Shown here: in pieces, positions 17,741 to 27,067 of the stretch
How the letters are laid out: every line of letters starts with the position of its first letter
Position numbering within the stretch: position 1 is the first letter of the stretch
Assembly (NCBI RefSeq): GCF_002903145.1
Contig: NZ_PPDJ01000002.1
Coordinates: 434,001-498,000 of the forward strand
Direction of reading: 5' to 3'
From: Halobacteriovorax sp. DA5
GTDB lineage: Bacteria; Bdellovibrionota; Bacteriovoracia; Bacteriovoracales; Bacteriovoracaceae
DNA: 64,000 bases
Notes under the pieces: model-generated
What the model saw: the letters and a program-made list of their open reading frames with translations, nothing else
Database searches by the model: none
Told to the model about the DNA's origin: nothing
Made by a program: the position numbers and the translations under genes

Positions 17741-18948
17741 TAGCTAACAACCTTTGCACGTACAAGGTTGTTTACCTCAACACCTGCAACATAAGGGATT
17801 TTAAAAAGTGCACCAGGACGTGTACGTTCAAAATTCTCCCCCGCAAGATTTGAAATATGATCAACTCTTACATCAACATGAGCATTAGAAAAAGGCATAA
17901 TCTCAAGAGACTCTCCTAGTTCAAATGCACTTCTAACATCAACGACGATAAATTCGTTATCGACAACTTGAGCAACTTTACCAATTGCCCTGTATGTTTT
18001 GTCCTCGTGTTCACGATCGTTATATATTGATGTTTCATCAGCTTCATCAACTAAAGAAGCTTGCGTATAAGCACGGTGAGTAACTTTCGTAAGTTCCTCT
18101 TCCCATTTTAAAAGATCATCACTTAAGAAGTTTCCATGCTCTTTGTAATAAGCAAGGGCGCCTGAATAAACCATAGAAATCGTTCCAGCATACATAGGAG
18201 ACTTCATACGTCCTTCTACTTTTAGCGAATCGATTCCTGCATCAATAAAGTCTTGTAAAAGTCTAATACCTTCAAGATCTTTAGAACTCATGAAATAACT
18301 ATTAAGCTCTTTTTTACCGTCTTCGATTTTGTATTCAAAGCGACAACTGTGAGCACAACCACCACGATTAGAGTCACGTCCTTGCGTATAATTTGAAATG
18401 ACACAATTTCCGGAATAGGCCATACACATTGAACCGTGCACGAACATCTCGATTTCAACACCGGCTTCTTCTTTGATCTTCTTGGCATCCGCAATTGAAA
18501 CTTCACGGCCAAGAACAATCCTAGTTACGCCAAGTTTTTTCCAAAGCTTTGCACTTTCAACGTTTAAACAGCTTGCTTGTGTTGATAAGTGAACCTCGAG
18601 ATTAGTATTTTCCGCGATATAATTAATAACGCCAGGATCAGAAACGATTACCGCATCAACGCCAACATCATCGAGCTCTTTGATAAAATCAAGTAGGCCG
18701 TCAAAATCCTTATCATGGAAGAATGAGTTTAAGACGACGTAGACAAGAGCGCCACGCTCGTGAGCAAACTCAACCCCTTCACGTATCTCATCAATAGTGA
18801 AGTTATCGGCCGCTTGGCGAAGTCCATACTTTTGACCACCAAGATAAACGGCATTTGCACCGTAACTAATGGCCACTTTCAATTTTTCTAGGCTACCTGC
18901 TGGAGCTAAAAGCTCGGGTACCCATCTGGTGTTTTTTGCATCTTTCAT
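17740..18948 (-). CDS. U32 family protein, TrhP-like (tRNA U34 hydroxylation candidate)
   Basis: The 402-residue protein begins ELLAPAGSLEKLKVAISYGA, then has AVYLGGQKYGLRQAADNF, VHLSTQASC, and the conserved Cys block FVHGSMCMAYSGNC...RGGCAHSCRFEY with four Cys likely binding an Fe-S cluster, then SLKVEGRMKS. This is the standard U32 core seen in TrhP/YegQ and RlhA. The former peptidase label is historical; studied bacterial members modify RNA or quinones. Co-transcription with a second U32 gene favours the two-gene TrhP arrangement. Confidence 0.88.
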   Translation of the reverse strand: MKDAKNTRWVPELLAPAGSLEKLKVAISYGANAVYLGGQKYGLRQAADNFTIDEIREGVEFAHERGALVYVVLNSFFHDKDFDGLLDFIKELDDVGVDAVIVSDPGVINYIAENTNLEVHLSTQASCLNVESAKLWKKLGVTRIVLGREVSIADAKKIKEEAGVEIEMFVHGSMCMAYSGNCVISNYTQGRDSNRGGCAHSCRFEYKIEDGKKELNSYFMSSKDLEGIRLLQDFIDAGIDSLKVEGRMKSPMYAGTISMVYSGALAYYKEHGNFLSDDLLKWEEELTKVTHRAYTQASLVDEADETSIYNDREHEDKTYRAIGKVAQVVDNEFIVVDVRSAFELGESLEIMPFSNAHVDVRVDHISNLAGENFERTRPGALFKIPYVAGVEVNNLVRAKVVS

Positions 18949-19013
18949 AAGGTCTTCTATGTACCAGAAATTACGTATATAATAAAGTCATAGGGAAATC
19001 TTGATTAGTTTTT

Positions 19014-20159
19014 ATGAAAAAAATATTTAACATCATATTTTATTTGGCCTGTGCGTTCATTATCACAATTTTGGGACTTCTAAGTTACCATTATCACGAA
19101 GCGCCTCTGCGTGAAACGCCAGCACCTTATGTCATGGCCCCTGGAGTCTTTGGCCCAGATGAAGTTGCATCAAATGCAGATGTACTTATTGTTGGCGACG
19201 AGATGGGTGTCTCAATAGGTCCATTTATTAACGATATTACGACTCAGCTTTCAAAGAAACTTGCTCGTCCGTTATCAATTTATAATATTTCCACTAAAGG
19301 TGAATCACTTTATCGCACGATTGAGCGAGTTGCTGCTTTAAAAAAAGTTCCAAAAATTCTCATTCTTGCTTCTGGATATTCTGAATTACAAGAAGATATT
19401 TATCCGACTAAAAAAGATGCCATAAAAGTAAATAATCAGAATTTTAAATTTTTTAGAAATCTGTACATCCAAAGTTTAATAAAATTACACCCTAATCTTT
19501 CAAGATTAATATTTTTAAACGAAAATCTTAAGCAGTTAACTTCAGAGATTGAACAAATTGATTTCGAGAACCTTTCACCTGAGAGATTTAGAAGTATTCT
19601 AGAAAAAGAGCTACTACTCTATGATATTCGCCTGGAAAAATTCTTCAGAAACTTAAAATCGCAGGGTATCAACATCCTGACAATAATCCCTCCAATTAAT
19701 ATGGAAATTAATGATTTAAAAATTTGTCAGGATACAACAAGTGTTCTATTTGAAGATGCCCTAAGTAAGCTTGAGACATTACTGTCAGAGTCAAAAACAA
19801 AAGAGGCCCATGTCCTTGTACAATCACTTGATAAGAATATTTTGGCCAACACAAAGTTTCATCAACTGAAACAAGAATTTTTTGAGAAGCAAGGTGAAAT
19901 TACAAAGGCATATGATCAGGCATTACAAAAGGTTGCCTTTGCATGTGAAGTAAAGTCATCACATCCTCTTTTTATAAAACAGTTAGAAAAGATAGCGGCC
20001 CATCAAAATGTCGACATCGTAGATTTTAACGAAGTTCTTAAGCAAAATTATACAAGAAACCCTTTATTTATTTCTAATAAAGCCCCACAATCTATCTATT
20101 ACCCTAAGCTTGTAAGTGAATTAGTCATTAAGCTCAAGCAGATTACTCAATTAAAATAA
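19014..20159 (+). CDS. Membrane-anchored SGNH-hydrolase-like protein
   Basis: A single N-terminal hydrophobic segment (IIFYLACAFIITILGLLSY) anchors a 350-residue extracytoplasmic domain. ADVLIVGDEMGVSIGPF has the position and shape of the SGNH block I (GDSLT), but Ser is replaced by Glu. ILILASGYSEL could be block III. The family call is thus weak and the active site may be altered. The gene lies 8 bases before a cyclic-nucleotide-binding gene and upstream of a P-type ATPase on the same strand, so the three are probably co-transcribed; how they cooperate is unclear. Confidence 0.6.
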   Translation: MKKIFNIIFYLACAFIITILGLLSYHYHEAPLRETPAPYVMAPGVFGPDEVASNADVLIVGDEMGVSIGPFINDITTQLSKKLARPLSIYNISTKGESLYRTIERVAALKKVPKILILASGYSELQEDIYPTKKDAIKVNNQNFKFFRNLYIQSLIKLHPNLSRLIFLNENLKQLTSEIEQIDFENLSPERFRSILEKELLLYDIRLEKFFRNLKSQGINILTIIPPINMEINDLKICQDTTSVLFEDALSKLETLLSESKTKEAHVLVQSLDKNILANTKFHQLKQEFFEKQGEITKAYDQALQKVAFACEVKSSHPLFIKQLEKIAAHQNVDIVDFNEVLKQNYTRNPLFISNKAPQSIYYPKLVSELVIKLKQITQLK

Positions 20160-20167
20160 GAGGCCAT

Positions 20168-20581
20168 ATGAGAATTGTTCATAATGAAAATACTATCATC
20201 ATTAAACAAGGAGACTCTTCGGACACAATCTATCTAGTGGAGGAAGGAGAATTACTTGTCTTTGTTGTTGATGGCAATAAGGTAAGTCCAGTTGCACTAG
20301 TTGGCCCAGGGGAGATGATTGGAGAGATGGCCTTTTTTGCAGGCACTCACCGCGCAGCTTATGTCATGGCAAAGTCAAAGGTAACCCTTATGGAAATCGA
20401 TAGTGAAACGATCAAAGAACAACTACCTGATTGGCTATTTAAGATGACAAAGAATGTGGTTGATCGTATTCATCATCTCGATAAAGTTATTGCTAAAAGT
20501 GGAATCAAAAGAAAAAAAGCTGACACGATTAAACCACTTAGTATTGAAGAACAAAGAGAGATTCTAACTCTCATAAAATAA
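20168..20581 (+). CDS. Cyclic nucleotide-binding domain protein
   Basis: The 137-residue protein is almost entirely one cNMP-binding beta-roll: IIIKQGDSSDTIYLVEEGEL, then the phosphate-binding cassette equivalent GPGEMIGEMAFFAGTHRAAYV, with R57-type Arg present in the cassette. No DNA-binding domain follows; about 35 residues of charged helix end the protein. It may be a stand-alone regulatory subunit, perhaps for the ATPase encoded 19 bases downstream. Whether it binds cAMP, cGMP or neither cannot be read from sequence. Confidence 0.85.
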   Translation: MRIVHNENTIIIKQGDSSDTIYLVEEGELLVFVVDGNKVSPVALVGPGEMIGEMAFFAGTHRAAYVMAKSKVTLMEIDSETIKEQLPDWLFKMTKNVVDRIHHLDKVIAKSGIKRKKADTIKPLSIEEQREILTLIK

Positions 20582-20600
20582 ATTCAAGAAGGGCGAGTAT

Positions 20601-23255
20601 ATGAAAAAATACAATAGCCTATTCTATTCTAAATGCAGTGACATCGATGTTTCAACTTTACTTGAAACTGATATTGAAAAAGGTCTCACACATCAAGAGG
20701 CCCAAAAGAGACTACGTCTCTATGGACCAAATGAACTCTCTGTAAAAGTAAGTACATCCAAAATTACAATACTCATTCGCCAATTAAAAAGTATCATCGT
20801 TTTATTACTACTAATTGCGGCCCTAATATCTTTCTTTATTGGTCATATTGTAGAAGGCTTCACTGTCGTTGCAGTCTTAATTATCAATACAGCTTTGGGA
20901 TTCTTCACAGAACTTAAGGCCATACGCTCAATGGAGGCCTTAAAGAAGATTGGTGTAACGAGATGTGGAGTTATACGAGAAGCACAATCGTTACATCTTA
21001 ATACGAAAGAGTTGGTACCAGGTGATATTGTCTTGTTTGAAGCAGGAGATATTCTGGGAGCAGACCTTAGAATAGTTCAAGCAAATAACTTAAATGTAAA
21101 TGAGTCTCTTTTAACGGGTGAGTCCGTACCAGTAGATAAAATAAGCGAAGCTCTCCAAGACGACATGATTATTGCCGAGAGAAAAAATATTCTCTTTAAA
21201 GGAACCTCCATAACAAGAGGATCAGGTCGCGGTATTGTTATAGCTACGGCAATGGATACTGAAGTTGGTATAATTGCAAAAGAAGTAGAAAAAGATAGAA
21301 AAGATAATGATGAGACCACCCCACTTGAGAAACGACTAAATAAACTAGCAGGTCAAATTGTTTGGTTCTCATTAGTCATTGCCGCCGTCATTGCAATTAG
21401 TGGTATTACAGCAGGAAAGCCGCCTATTCTGATGCTTGAGACGGCCATAGCACTTGCCATCGCAACAATACCTGAAGGACTTCCTATTGTTGCAACTCTT
21501 GCCCTGGCAAAAGGTATGTGGAGAATGGCAAATAACAATGCTCTTATTAACAAGCTTGCTGCTGTTGAAACACTAGGAGCCACCTCAATTATCTTCACCG
21601 ATAAAACCGGAACTCTAACTGAAAATAAAATGACTGTGCAGCTCTATAAGTCTCAAAACAAGAGCTATGATATGAACGAAGTGGAAAATCAATTCATTGA
21701 TGATGAATTAAAACGACTTCTCCAAATTGGAGTTCTTTGTAACAACTCAGAAATTAATCGCAAGCAGAAGGGCCATAATATTGGAGACCCAATGGAGATC
21801 GCTCTACTTGAAGTAGCGGCCAAGTTTAAAATTAAAAGAGCTGAAATGATCCAGCTGATGCCTGAACTAAAAGAGGTCCCCTTTGATAGCTCAACTCTTA
21901 TGATGGCCACATATCATCAAGTGGCCAATTCAATACTCGTGGCAGTTAAGGGTGCCCCTGAAGCAGTTTTAAAGGCGTGTACGTCTATTCGAAATATTGA
22001 TGGAGTAATTGAGTTTAATGAAGAATTAAAAAAAGAATGGAATCAAGAAAATCATAAGCTTGCCAGTGAAGGTCTTCGAATCTTAGCACTTGCGACAAAG
22101 GATGTTGAGAATATAGATAACTTTCCTTACGATCAACTCACCTTCTTAGGACTTGTTGCTTTACTTGACCCAGCACGCTCGGATGTTAAAGATGCTATCG
22201 AAAAATCGAAACAGGCCGGAATTAGAACAATTATGGTTACTGGAGATCAAGAAGGTACGGCCCTAAAAATTGCAAAGGATATTGGCCTAATTGAAAGTGA
22301 TAATTTCTTTTCAATTAATGGGAAAATTTTGGGGCAAAGAAAAGATTGGAACAAAGAAATCGAAGAGAAGATAAATCGTGGACAGGTTTTTAGTCGAGTT
22401 GGGCCATTACAAAAACTTGATCTCATTAAACACTTTCAAGAAAAGAATGCTGTTGTTGCTATGACGGGTGATGGTGTTAATGATGCCGCGGCCTTAAATC
22501 ATGCTGATATTGGAATTGCAATGGGAAAAAGAGGAACTCAAATTGCAAAAGAGGCTTCTGATATGATCCTACAAGATGATCAGTTTAATACAATTATCTT
22601 GGCCATCAAGCAAGGACGTATCATCTATAGTAATATTCAGCGTTTTGTTGTGTATCTTCTCTCATGTAATATAAGTGAAATTCTTATTGTATCAATTGCA
22701 TCACTTATGAATATGCCATTACCTCTACTACCACTACAGATTCTCTTTTTAAATCTAGTAACAGATGTTTTCCCGGCCCTTGCCTTGGGAATGGGAGAAG
22801 GAGATCAAAATTATCTAAAAGCAGCTCCAAGGCCAAGAGACGAACAAATTATAACAAAGAGAAAGTGGGCCCTAATATCACTATACGGATTCATTTTAAC
22901 AACGAGTGTCCTTACAGGATTCTTCTATACCCTATCAACAACTCAAGATAGTCAAAGCGCCTTATCTGTCTCCTTTCTAAGCCTAGGCCTTGGTCAAGTC
23001 TTTCATGTATTCAACATGAGACTTGAGAGTTCAAATATATTAATTAATGAAATAACGAAGAATATTCACGTATGGGGAGCTGTACTTCTTTGTATCATAC
23101 TATTGTTAGCTACAATTTATATTCCAGGATTAAGAAGTATCTTGAACTTAAAAGTGATTGGTTCAAAAGAATGGACTATTGTCGCTTACTCTTCTTTAGC
23201 GCCACTTATAATTATTCAATTATTAGCGAAATTAAAATTGGGGATAAGGATTTAG
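20601..23255 (+). CDS. P-type cation ATPase, type II (Ca2+-like)
   Basis: The 884-residue membrane pump has an N-terminal cation-ATPase domain (LTHQEAQKRLRLYGPNEL), actuator LTGES, the transmembrane PEGLP, the phosphorylation site D334-KTGTLT, nucleotide-binding KGAPE, the hinge MTGDGVNDAAAL, and six C-terminal transmembrane segments including NLVTDVFPALALG. PEGLP and NLVTD place it in the P2 group with bacterial calcium pumps. Ion selectivity is not certain: M6 has VFPALALG where well-known Ca pumps have GLPALALG. Length is normal. It sits last in an operon with cNMP-binding and SGNH-like genes. Confidence 0.92.
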   Translation: MKKYNSLFYSKCSDIDVSTLLETDIEKGLTHQEAQKRLRLYGPNELSVKVSTSKITILIRQLKSIIVLLLLIAALISFFIGHIVEGFTVVAVLIINTALGFFTELKAIRSMEALKKIGVTRCGVIREAQSLHLNTKELVPGDIVLFEAGDILGADLRIVQANNLNVNESLLTGESVPVDKISEALQDDMIIAERKNILFKGTSITRGSGRGIVIATAMDTEVGIIAKEVEKDRKDNDETTPLEKRLNKLAGQIVWFSLVIAAVIAISGITAGKPPILMLETAIALAIATIPEGLPIVATLALAKGMWRMANNNALINKLAAVETLGATSIIFTDKTGTLTENKMTVQLYKSQNKSYDMNEVENQFIDDELKRLLQIGVLCNNSEINRKQKGHNIGDPMEIALLEVAAKFKIKRAEMIQLMPELKEVPFDSSTLMMATYHQVANSILVAVKGAPEAVLKACTSIRNIDGVIEFNEELKKEWNQENHKLASEGLRILALATKDVENIDNFPYDQLTFLGLVALLDPARSDVKDAIEKSKQAGIRTIMVTGDQEGTALKIAKDIGLIESDNFFSINGKILGQRKDWNKEIEEKINRGQVFSRVGPLQKLDLIKHFQEKNAVVAMTGDGVNDAAALNHADIGIAMGKRGTQIAKEASDMILQDDQFNTIILAIKQGRIIYSNIQRFVVYLLSCNISEILIVSIASLMNMPLPLLPLQILFLNLVTDVFPALALGMGEGDQNYLKAAPRPRDEQIITKRKWALISLYGFILTTSVLTGFFYTLSTTQDSQSALSVSFLSLGLGQVFHVFNMRLESSNILINEITKNIHVWGAVLLCIILLLATIYIPGLRSILNLKVIGSKEWTIVAYSSLAPLIIIQLLAKLKLGIRI

Positions 23256-23260
23256 GATAT

Positions 23261-23292
23261 AAGGTGCCCGCAAGATCTCAAGCAGGCACCTT
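23261..23292. terminator. Shared hairpin between ATPase gene and mdh
   Basis: AAGGTGCC (23261-23268) pairs with GGCACCTT (23285-23292) around a 16-base loop, between the two convergent stop codons. The flanks are A/T rich, so it may end transcripts from both sides. Confidence 0.65.
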
Positions 23293-23299
23293 ACTATAA

Positions 23300-24283
23300 T
23301 TAAACTAGACCTAGTTCTTTTACAGTATTTCTTTCAGCGCGAAGCTCTTCAAGAGTTGCATTAAACTTTTCTTGTCCAAATGCATTGTGCTCTTGTCCTT
23401 CAACAACTTTAAGCTCACCGTTTTCAACACGACATGGGAATGAGAAGATTAGCCCTTCATCAACACCGTATTGTCCCTTAGATGCAAGACACATAGAGAA
23501 TGTCTCACCAGCAGGAGTATCGTGAGTTAAAGCGTAAACACCGTTTACACAAGCATTTGCAGCAGAAGCAGCAGAAGATGCTCCACGTGCTTTAATGATA
23601 GCTGCACCTCTTTTTTGTACAGTTTCAATAAACTCACCTTTTAGGTAATCTTCATCAGTGATAACTTCAGCCGCTGACTTTCCACCAATCTTAGCATTGT
23701 AGAAATCTGGGTATTGAGTTGCTGAGTGGTTACCCCAAATTGTCATATTTGTAACTTCTGTTACATCAACACCTGCTTTTTGAGCCAGTTGAGTCTTAGC
23801 TCTCTTCTCATCAAGAGTCGTCATTGCAAAGAAACGAGACTTATCAAGTCCTGAAGCTTCCATTGCGATGTAACAATTTGTGTTACATGGGTTACCAACT
23901 ACGAATAATTTTGAATCTGGCGCAGAGTGAGCGGCCATGGCCTTACCAAGTGGACCAAAAATTCCACCGTTCACCTTTAGAAGGTCAGCTCTTTCCATTC
24001 CGTCTTTTCTTGGAACGGCACCGATAGCAAGAATCCAGTTTGCATCTTTAAATGCAACTTCCATTTTATCTGTGCAAACAATATTTTTTAATAATGGAAA
24101 TGCACAGTCATCAAGTTCCATTTTTACACCTTCAAGTGCACCTAGAGCTTGTGGAAGTTCAAGAAGTTGTAATTCTACTTCTGTTTCTGGACCAAACATT
24201 TGACCAGAAGCAATTCTAAAAAGAATCGCGTAACCAATTTGTCCCGCTGCACCTGTAACTGCAACTTTAACTCTTTTAGTCAT
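23300..24283 (-). CDS. mdh: Malate dehydrogenase
   Basis: This TCA-cycle enzyme interconverts malate and oxaloacetate with NAD. The 327-residue protein has the NAD-binding [18 protein letters not shown], substrate-binding [13 protein letters not shown], and catalytic [12 protein letters not shown] with the proton-acceptor His. This is the cytosolic-type (MDH2-like) branch found in many bacteria. A strong AAAAGGGGAAATT ribosome site lies before the ATG. Codon use is strongly biased, as expected for a highly expressed enzyme. It stands alone, flanked by a shared terminator. Confidence 0.96.
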   Translation of the reverse strand: MTKRVKVAVTGAAGQIGYAILFRIASGQMFGPETEVELQLLELPQALGALEGVKMELDDCAFPLLKNIVCTDKMEVAFKDANWILAIGAVPRKDGMERADLLKVNGGIFGPLGKAMAAHSAPDSKLFVVGNPCNTNCYIAMEASGLDKSRFFAMTTLDEKRAKTQLAQKAGVDVTEVTNMTIWGNHSATQYPDFYNAKIGGKSAAEVITDEDYLKGEFIETVQKRGAAIIKARGASSAASAANACVNGVYALTHDTPAGETFSMCLASKGQYGVDEGLIFSFPCRVENGELKVVEGQEHNAFGQEKFNATLEELRAERNTVKELGLV

Positions 24284-24432
24284 ATAATTTCCCCTTTTTA
24301 AAAAATTAGAGAGTTGTTCAATTGAAATTGGCCAATTTTATCATAGGTGTTAGACAAGTTGTAGCTTTACTTAGCAATATTAGGGGCTATAATTAAAATT
24401 AAATCTAAAAGTTAATAATCTAAGGAATCATA

Positions 24433-25113
24433 ATGGAGCAAGGCAACAAGAACGCCTCAAATTCATCATCAGCATCTTCAGACAAGCCGCAAAATCGTGG
24501 GAACAGAAGTCGCTCGAATAATCGCAGACGTCGTAAGCGTCCAGCAAATGCAAGTGCAGCGAATCCTAATAAAGCTCAACAGCCTCAACAAGGGGCAAAC
24601 AAGAGTGCTCAATCGGGACAAGCAACAAATAAAAAGCCGTCTAATAAATCTTCTAACCGAAATCGTAGACGTCGTGGACCAAGCAAGAATCGTCGACCGA
24701 ATCCACAACATTTAAGTGGCGAAGACTTTATCATTGTAAAATACTTCAATTTACTTGAGCAGCACATTATGGCCAGACGCAAGTACTTTGATAACTTTGA
24801 GCGCGTTGGTGAGAAGCAAAGAGAAAAGCTTGAGCGCAATTTTATTGAAACACAAAAGACTTTCTTGGCCTTTAAAGAAAGACTTAAAGAAGAAGATCTA
24901 AAAGTATTTGAAGAAAAATTTGAATCGTTAAAAATGGATCTAACTTACTCTTCAAATCACGAACTTCCAGTTGGTGAAGTTGAGCCAGAGGTTACAGAAG
25001 AAGAAATTGAAGATCCACACTATCTTCAAACTCAAGTTGAAGCAAATTATGCAGATGATACTGAAGAGTCTGTTGGTTCACTTGAAGATTACAAGGCATA
25101 TAAAGGTTTATAA
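24433..25113 (+). CDS. Basic low-complexity N-terminus with acidic helical C-terminus, unknown
   Basis: Residues 1-95 are rich in Asn, Ser, Gln, Arg and Lys with several RRRR-like runs (NRRRRKRPAN, NRNRRRRGPSKNRR), typical of disordered RNA-binding tails. Residues 100-175 form amphipathic helices (IIVKYFNLLEQHIMARRKYFDNF), and the last 50 are acidic. There is no signal peptide. A TAAGGAATC ribosome site precedes the ATG and a strong terminator follows. It could be an RNA- or ribosome-associated factor, but I recognise no family. Confidence 0.8.
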   Translation: MEQGNKNASNSSSASSDKPQNRGNRSRSNNRRRRKRPANASAANPNKAQQPQQGANKSAQSGQATNKKPSNKSSNRNRRRRGPSKNRRPNPQHLSGEDFIIVKYFNLLEQHIMARRKYFDNFERVGEKQREKLERNFIETQKTFLAFKERLKEEDLKVFEEKFESLKMDLTYSSNHELPVGEVEPEVTEEEIEDPHYLQTQVEANYADDTEESVGSLEDYKAYKGL

Positions 25114-25142
25114 TTAAATTTACTACCATTCATCCTGAACAT

Positions 25143-25174
25143 AAAAAAAGGGAGCTTTCGCTCCCTCTTTTTTT
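25143..25174. terminator. Rho-independent terminator (A-tract, hairpin, T-tract)
   Basis: GGGAGC (25150-25155), loop TTTC and GCTCCC (25160-25165) are flanked by an A-run and a T-run, so the element can work in both directions for the basic protein gene and the XRE gene. Confidence 0.88.
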
Positions 25175-25216
25175 ATCAATATTTTCTAACTAACAACCTT
25201 CGAAAAGGTAATCAGA

Positions 25217-25540
25217 TTAGTAAACGAAGTTTGAAGTCGTCGTTGCTTCAGCACCAGTTGTTGCACCAACAACACCTGATCCATCCTTTAGATAATTATC
25301 TAAAGTTTCTTCGTGATCTTTAATGATAGCGTCTTTTAATTCAGCTTCATTAATGTCTAAGATTTCACAAACTCTACGTAACATCTTTAGTGGGATGTTG
25401 CAAAGAGCACGTTCAACGTTAGAAATGAATTGACCATTCTTGTAACCAAGAAGGTGTGATAATTCTGATTGAGAATATCCTTTTGGATGTGCTGTTCTCT
25501 TTTCTTTAATTAGTTTCGCGATGTGACTAAAACTTCTCAT
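25217..25540 (-). CDS. XRE-type helix-turn-helix transcription regulator
   Basis: The 107-residue protein has a helix-turn-helix at about residues 8-65: IAKLIKEKRT, then YSQSELSHLLGYKNGQFISNVERALCNIPLKMLRRVCEILDI, the usual cI/Cro-like five-helix layout. The C-terminal 40 residues end in a Gly/Ala/Thr-rich tail (GSGVVGATTGAEATTTS) that looks unstructured. AGGAGAAATAC precedes the ATG. It stands alone, and the 173-base gap upstream may hold its own operator, though I see no clear palindrome there. Confidence 0.88.
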   Translation of the reverse strand: MRSFSHIAKLIKEKRTAHPKGYSQSELSHLLGYKNGQFISNVERALCNIPLKMLRRVCEILDINEAELKDAIIKDHEETLDNYLKDGSGVVGATTGAEATTTSNFVY

Positions 25541-25713
25541 GTATTTCTCCTAAGTATTATATTCAAGCACTTACGATTCGTATCTTAATATATTCTAAAG
25601 CAATAAAATATTTTTGTAAACATATTAACAGATTTGTAAGAAAACTTTTTACAATTTTCTCGTAATTTTATTGTCGATAGCCGATATTGTTCAACATCAT
25701 CGATTTAGCCAGC

Positions 25714-27036
25714 TTAACTGTCTGAAATCACATTGCCGTTATAATACGTCGCTTCAATCAAATCCACGTATAAGGCCCTATCTTTGTTAGGCCTCTTAAT
25801 CAATTTCTTAAGTTTTTCCTCAGTCGTTAAGCTCGCGCTCATTTTTTTGTCACCAAGGCTCACAAAATGTAGCTTTTTCCCAACTTCGAAATTCCCACTT
25901 TCTTGTTCTAATTTAAGGGAATTTGCTCCAGCAAGCGTCGCGCGGTAGAGACCTTGAGTGTAGGAAGTATCGCGGTGGCCTCTTTTATGGTTTTGCATAA
26001 CAAATGAATTGATTACATCAAGCATCGAAAGGAAAGGTCCACCACCAATATCACTGGCAAGCGCCCAGTGAACGTTGTAACGATTTGCTCTCTTATAATC
26101 AAAAAGTCCCGAACCTAGCCCTAGCTCCTTTATTGGAGCATTGCTTGTTGGACAATGTGCAATCATCGTTTTCTTTTCACCTAAAAGCTTTAACTCTTTT
26201 GGAGAAAGATAAATACCATGCCCCATGATTGTCTTAGGAGTTAGAAGTCCAACTTTGTCGTAGATTTCAGTATAAGTTTTTACTTTTTCAAATCCCTTAA
26301 TGTCCTTATAGATACTAAGTACAAAGTCGATTTCATTTTGTGTTTCACTTAAGTGAGTTTGAATAAAAGAGCGATGTTTCTTAGCAGTTTTACCACCTGC
26401 GGCCATTGTTACAGGATCTGTTGTAATGGCAAATCGAGGTGTCACTGCATATTTATCTTTGTATTCTTTTGCAAGAGCTTCAGTTTGTGCAATTGTCTCC
26501 TCTACGCCCATTGTTAGGTACTCTGGCGAGTTCATCGTCATTTGAACATTACCTAGAATATAATCACCCTTAAAATTTTTAAGTGCTTCTGAGACAGAGT
26601 GTGAATGAATTGAGCCATAACATGCTCCACCAATCGTTCCGTTATTAGCAATCTTTGAAGTAAATTCTTTTGCTTTTTTACGTGCAAAAGCTAGCTTCTT
26701 AAAATTTGCTTCATAAGGCCAAGTGTAATTTTCAAGCCAGTTAAGAAGATTGGCCTTTGGCATTTCACAAACGGCATCTTGTACCCAGTGAAAGTGCGTA
26801 TCATAAAGACCAGGGATAATATATTGGCCACTCTTGTCGATCACTTCAACATTTTTCTTACGCGCTAAATAGTCCGTAAGCTCTTTCTTAGGCATACGAT
26901 CGATGATTTTGTAATCACCTTTTGTCGTGCGCTTTGCAACAATTGCATAATCTTCTAAAAATTCACATTTTTTATCATTTATAGGATTAAAAAAATGAGC
27001 GATAATTACTTTATAAGTAATATTATTTGATGACAT
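25714..27036 (-). CDS. guaD: Amidohydrolase, guanine deaminase-like
   Basis: I place the start at the ATG 27034-27036, preceded by AAAGGAG; longer frames upstream run into the divergent gene. The product of about 440 residues has the metal-binding HxH in YDTHFHWVQD, the metal-ligand His region THLSETQNEID, GHGIYLSPKEL, AHCPTSN, and the ligand Asp in ASDIGGGPFLSML. These match guanine deaminase, which turns guanine into xanthine in purine salvage. Related chlorohydrolase-type deaminases share the scaffold, so the substrate is probable rather than certain. Confidence 0.78.
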   Translation of the reverse strand: MSSNNITYKVIIAHFFNPINDKKCEFLEDYAIVAKRTTKGDYKIIDRMPKKELTDYLARKKNVEVIDKSGQYIIPGLYDTHFHWVQDAVCEMPKANLLNWLENYTWPYEANFKKLAFARKKAKEFTSKIANNGTIGGACYGSIHSHSVSEALKNFKGDYILGNVQMTMNSPEYLTMGVEETIAQTEALAKEYKDKYAVTPRFAITTDPVTMAAGGKTAKKHRSFIQTHLSETQNEIDFVLSIYKDIKGFEKVKTYTEIYDKVGLLTPKTIMGHGIYLSPKELKLLGEKKTMIAHCPTSNAPIKELGLGSGLFDYKRANRYNVHWALASDIGGGPFLSMLDVINSFVMQNHKRGHRDTSYTQGLYRATLAGANSLKLEQESGNFEVGKKLHFVSLGDKKMSASLTTEEKLKKLIKRPNKDRALYVDLIEATYYNGNVISDS

Positions 27037-27067
27037 GAAATCTCCTTTAATAAGCAGGTCAACATAT

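Noticed and set aside
25675..25690. GCCGATAT on the plus strand near 25679-25686, like a FliA -10 box
   Set aside because: No TAAA lies 15-16 bases upstream and it points into the 3' end of the deaminase gene with no gene to drive.
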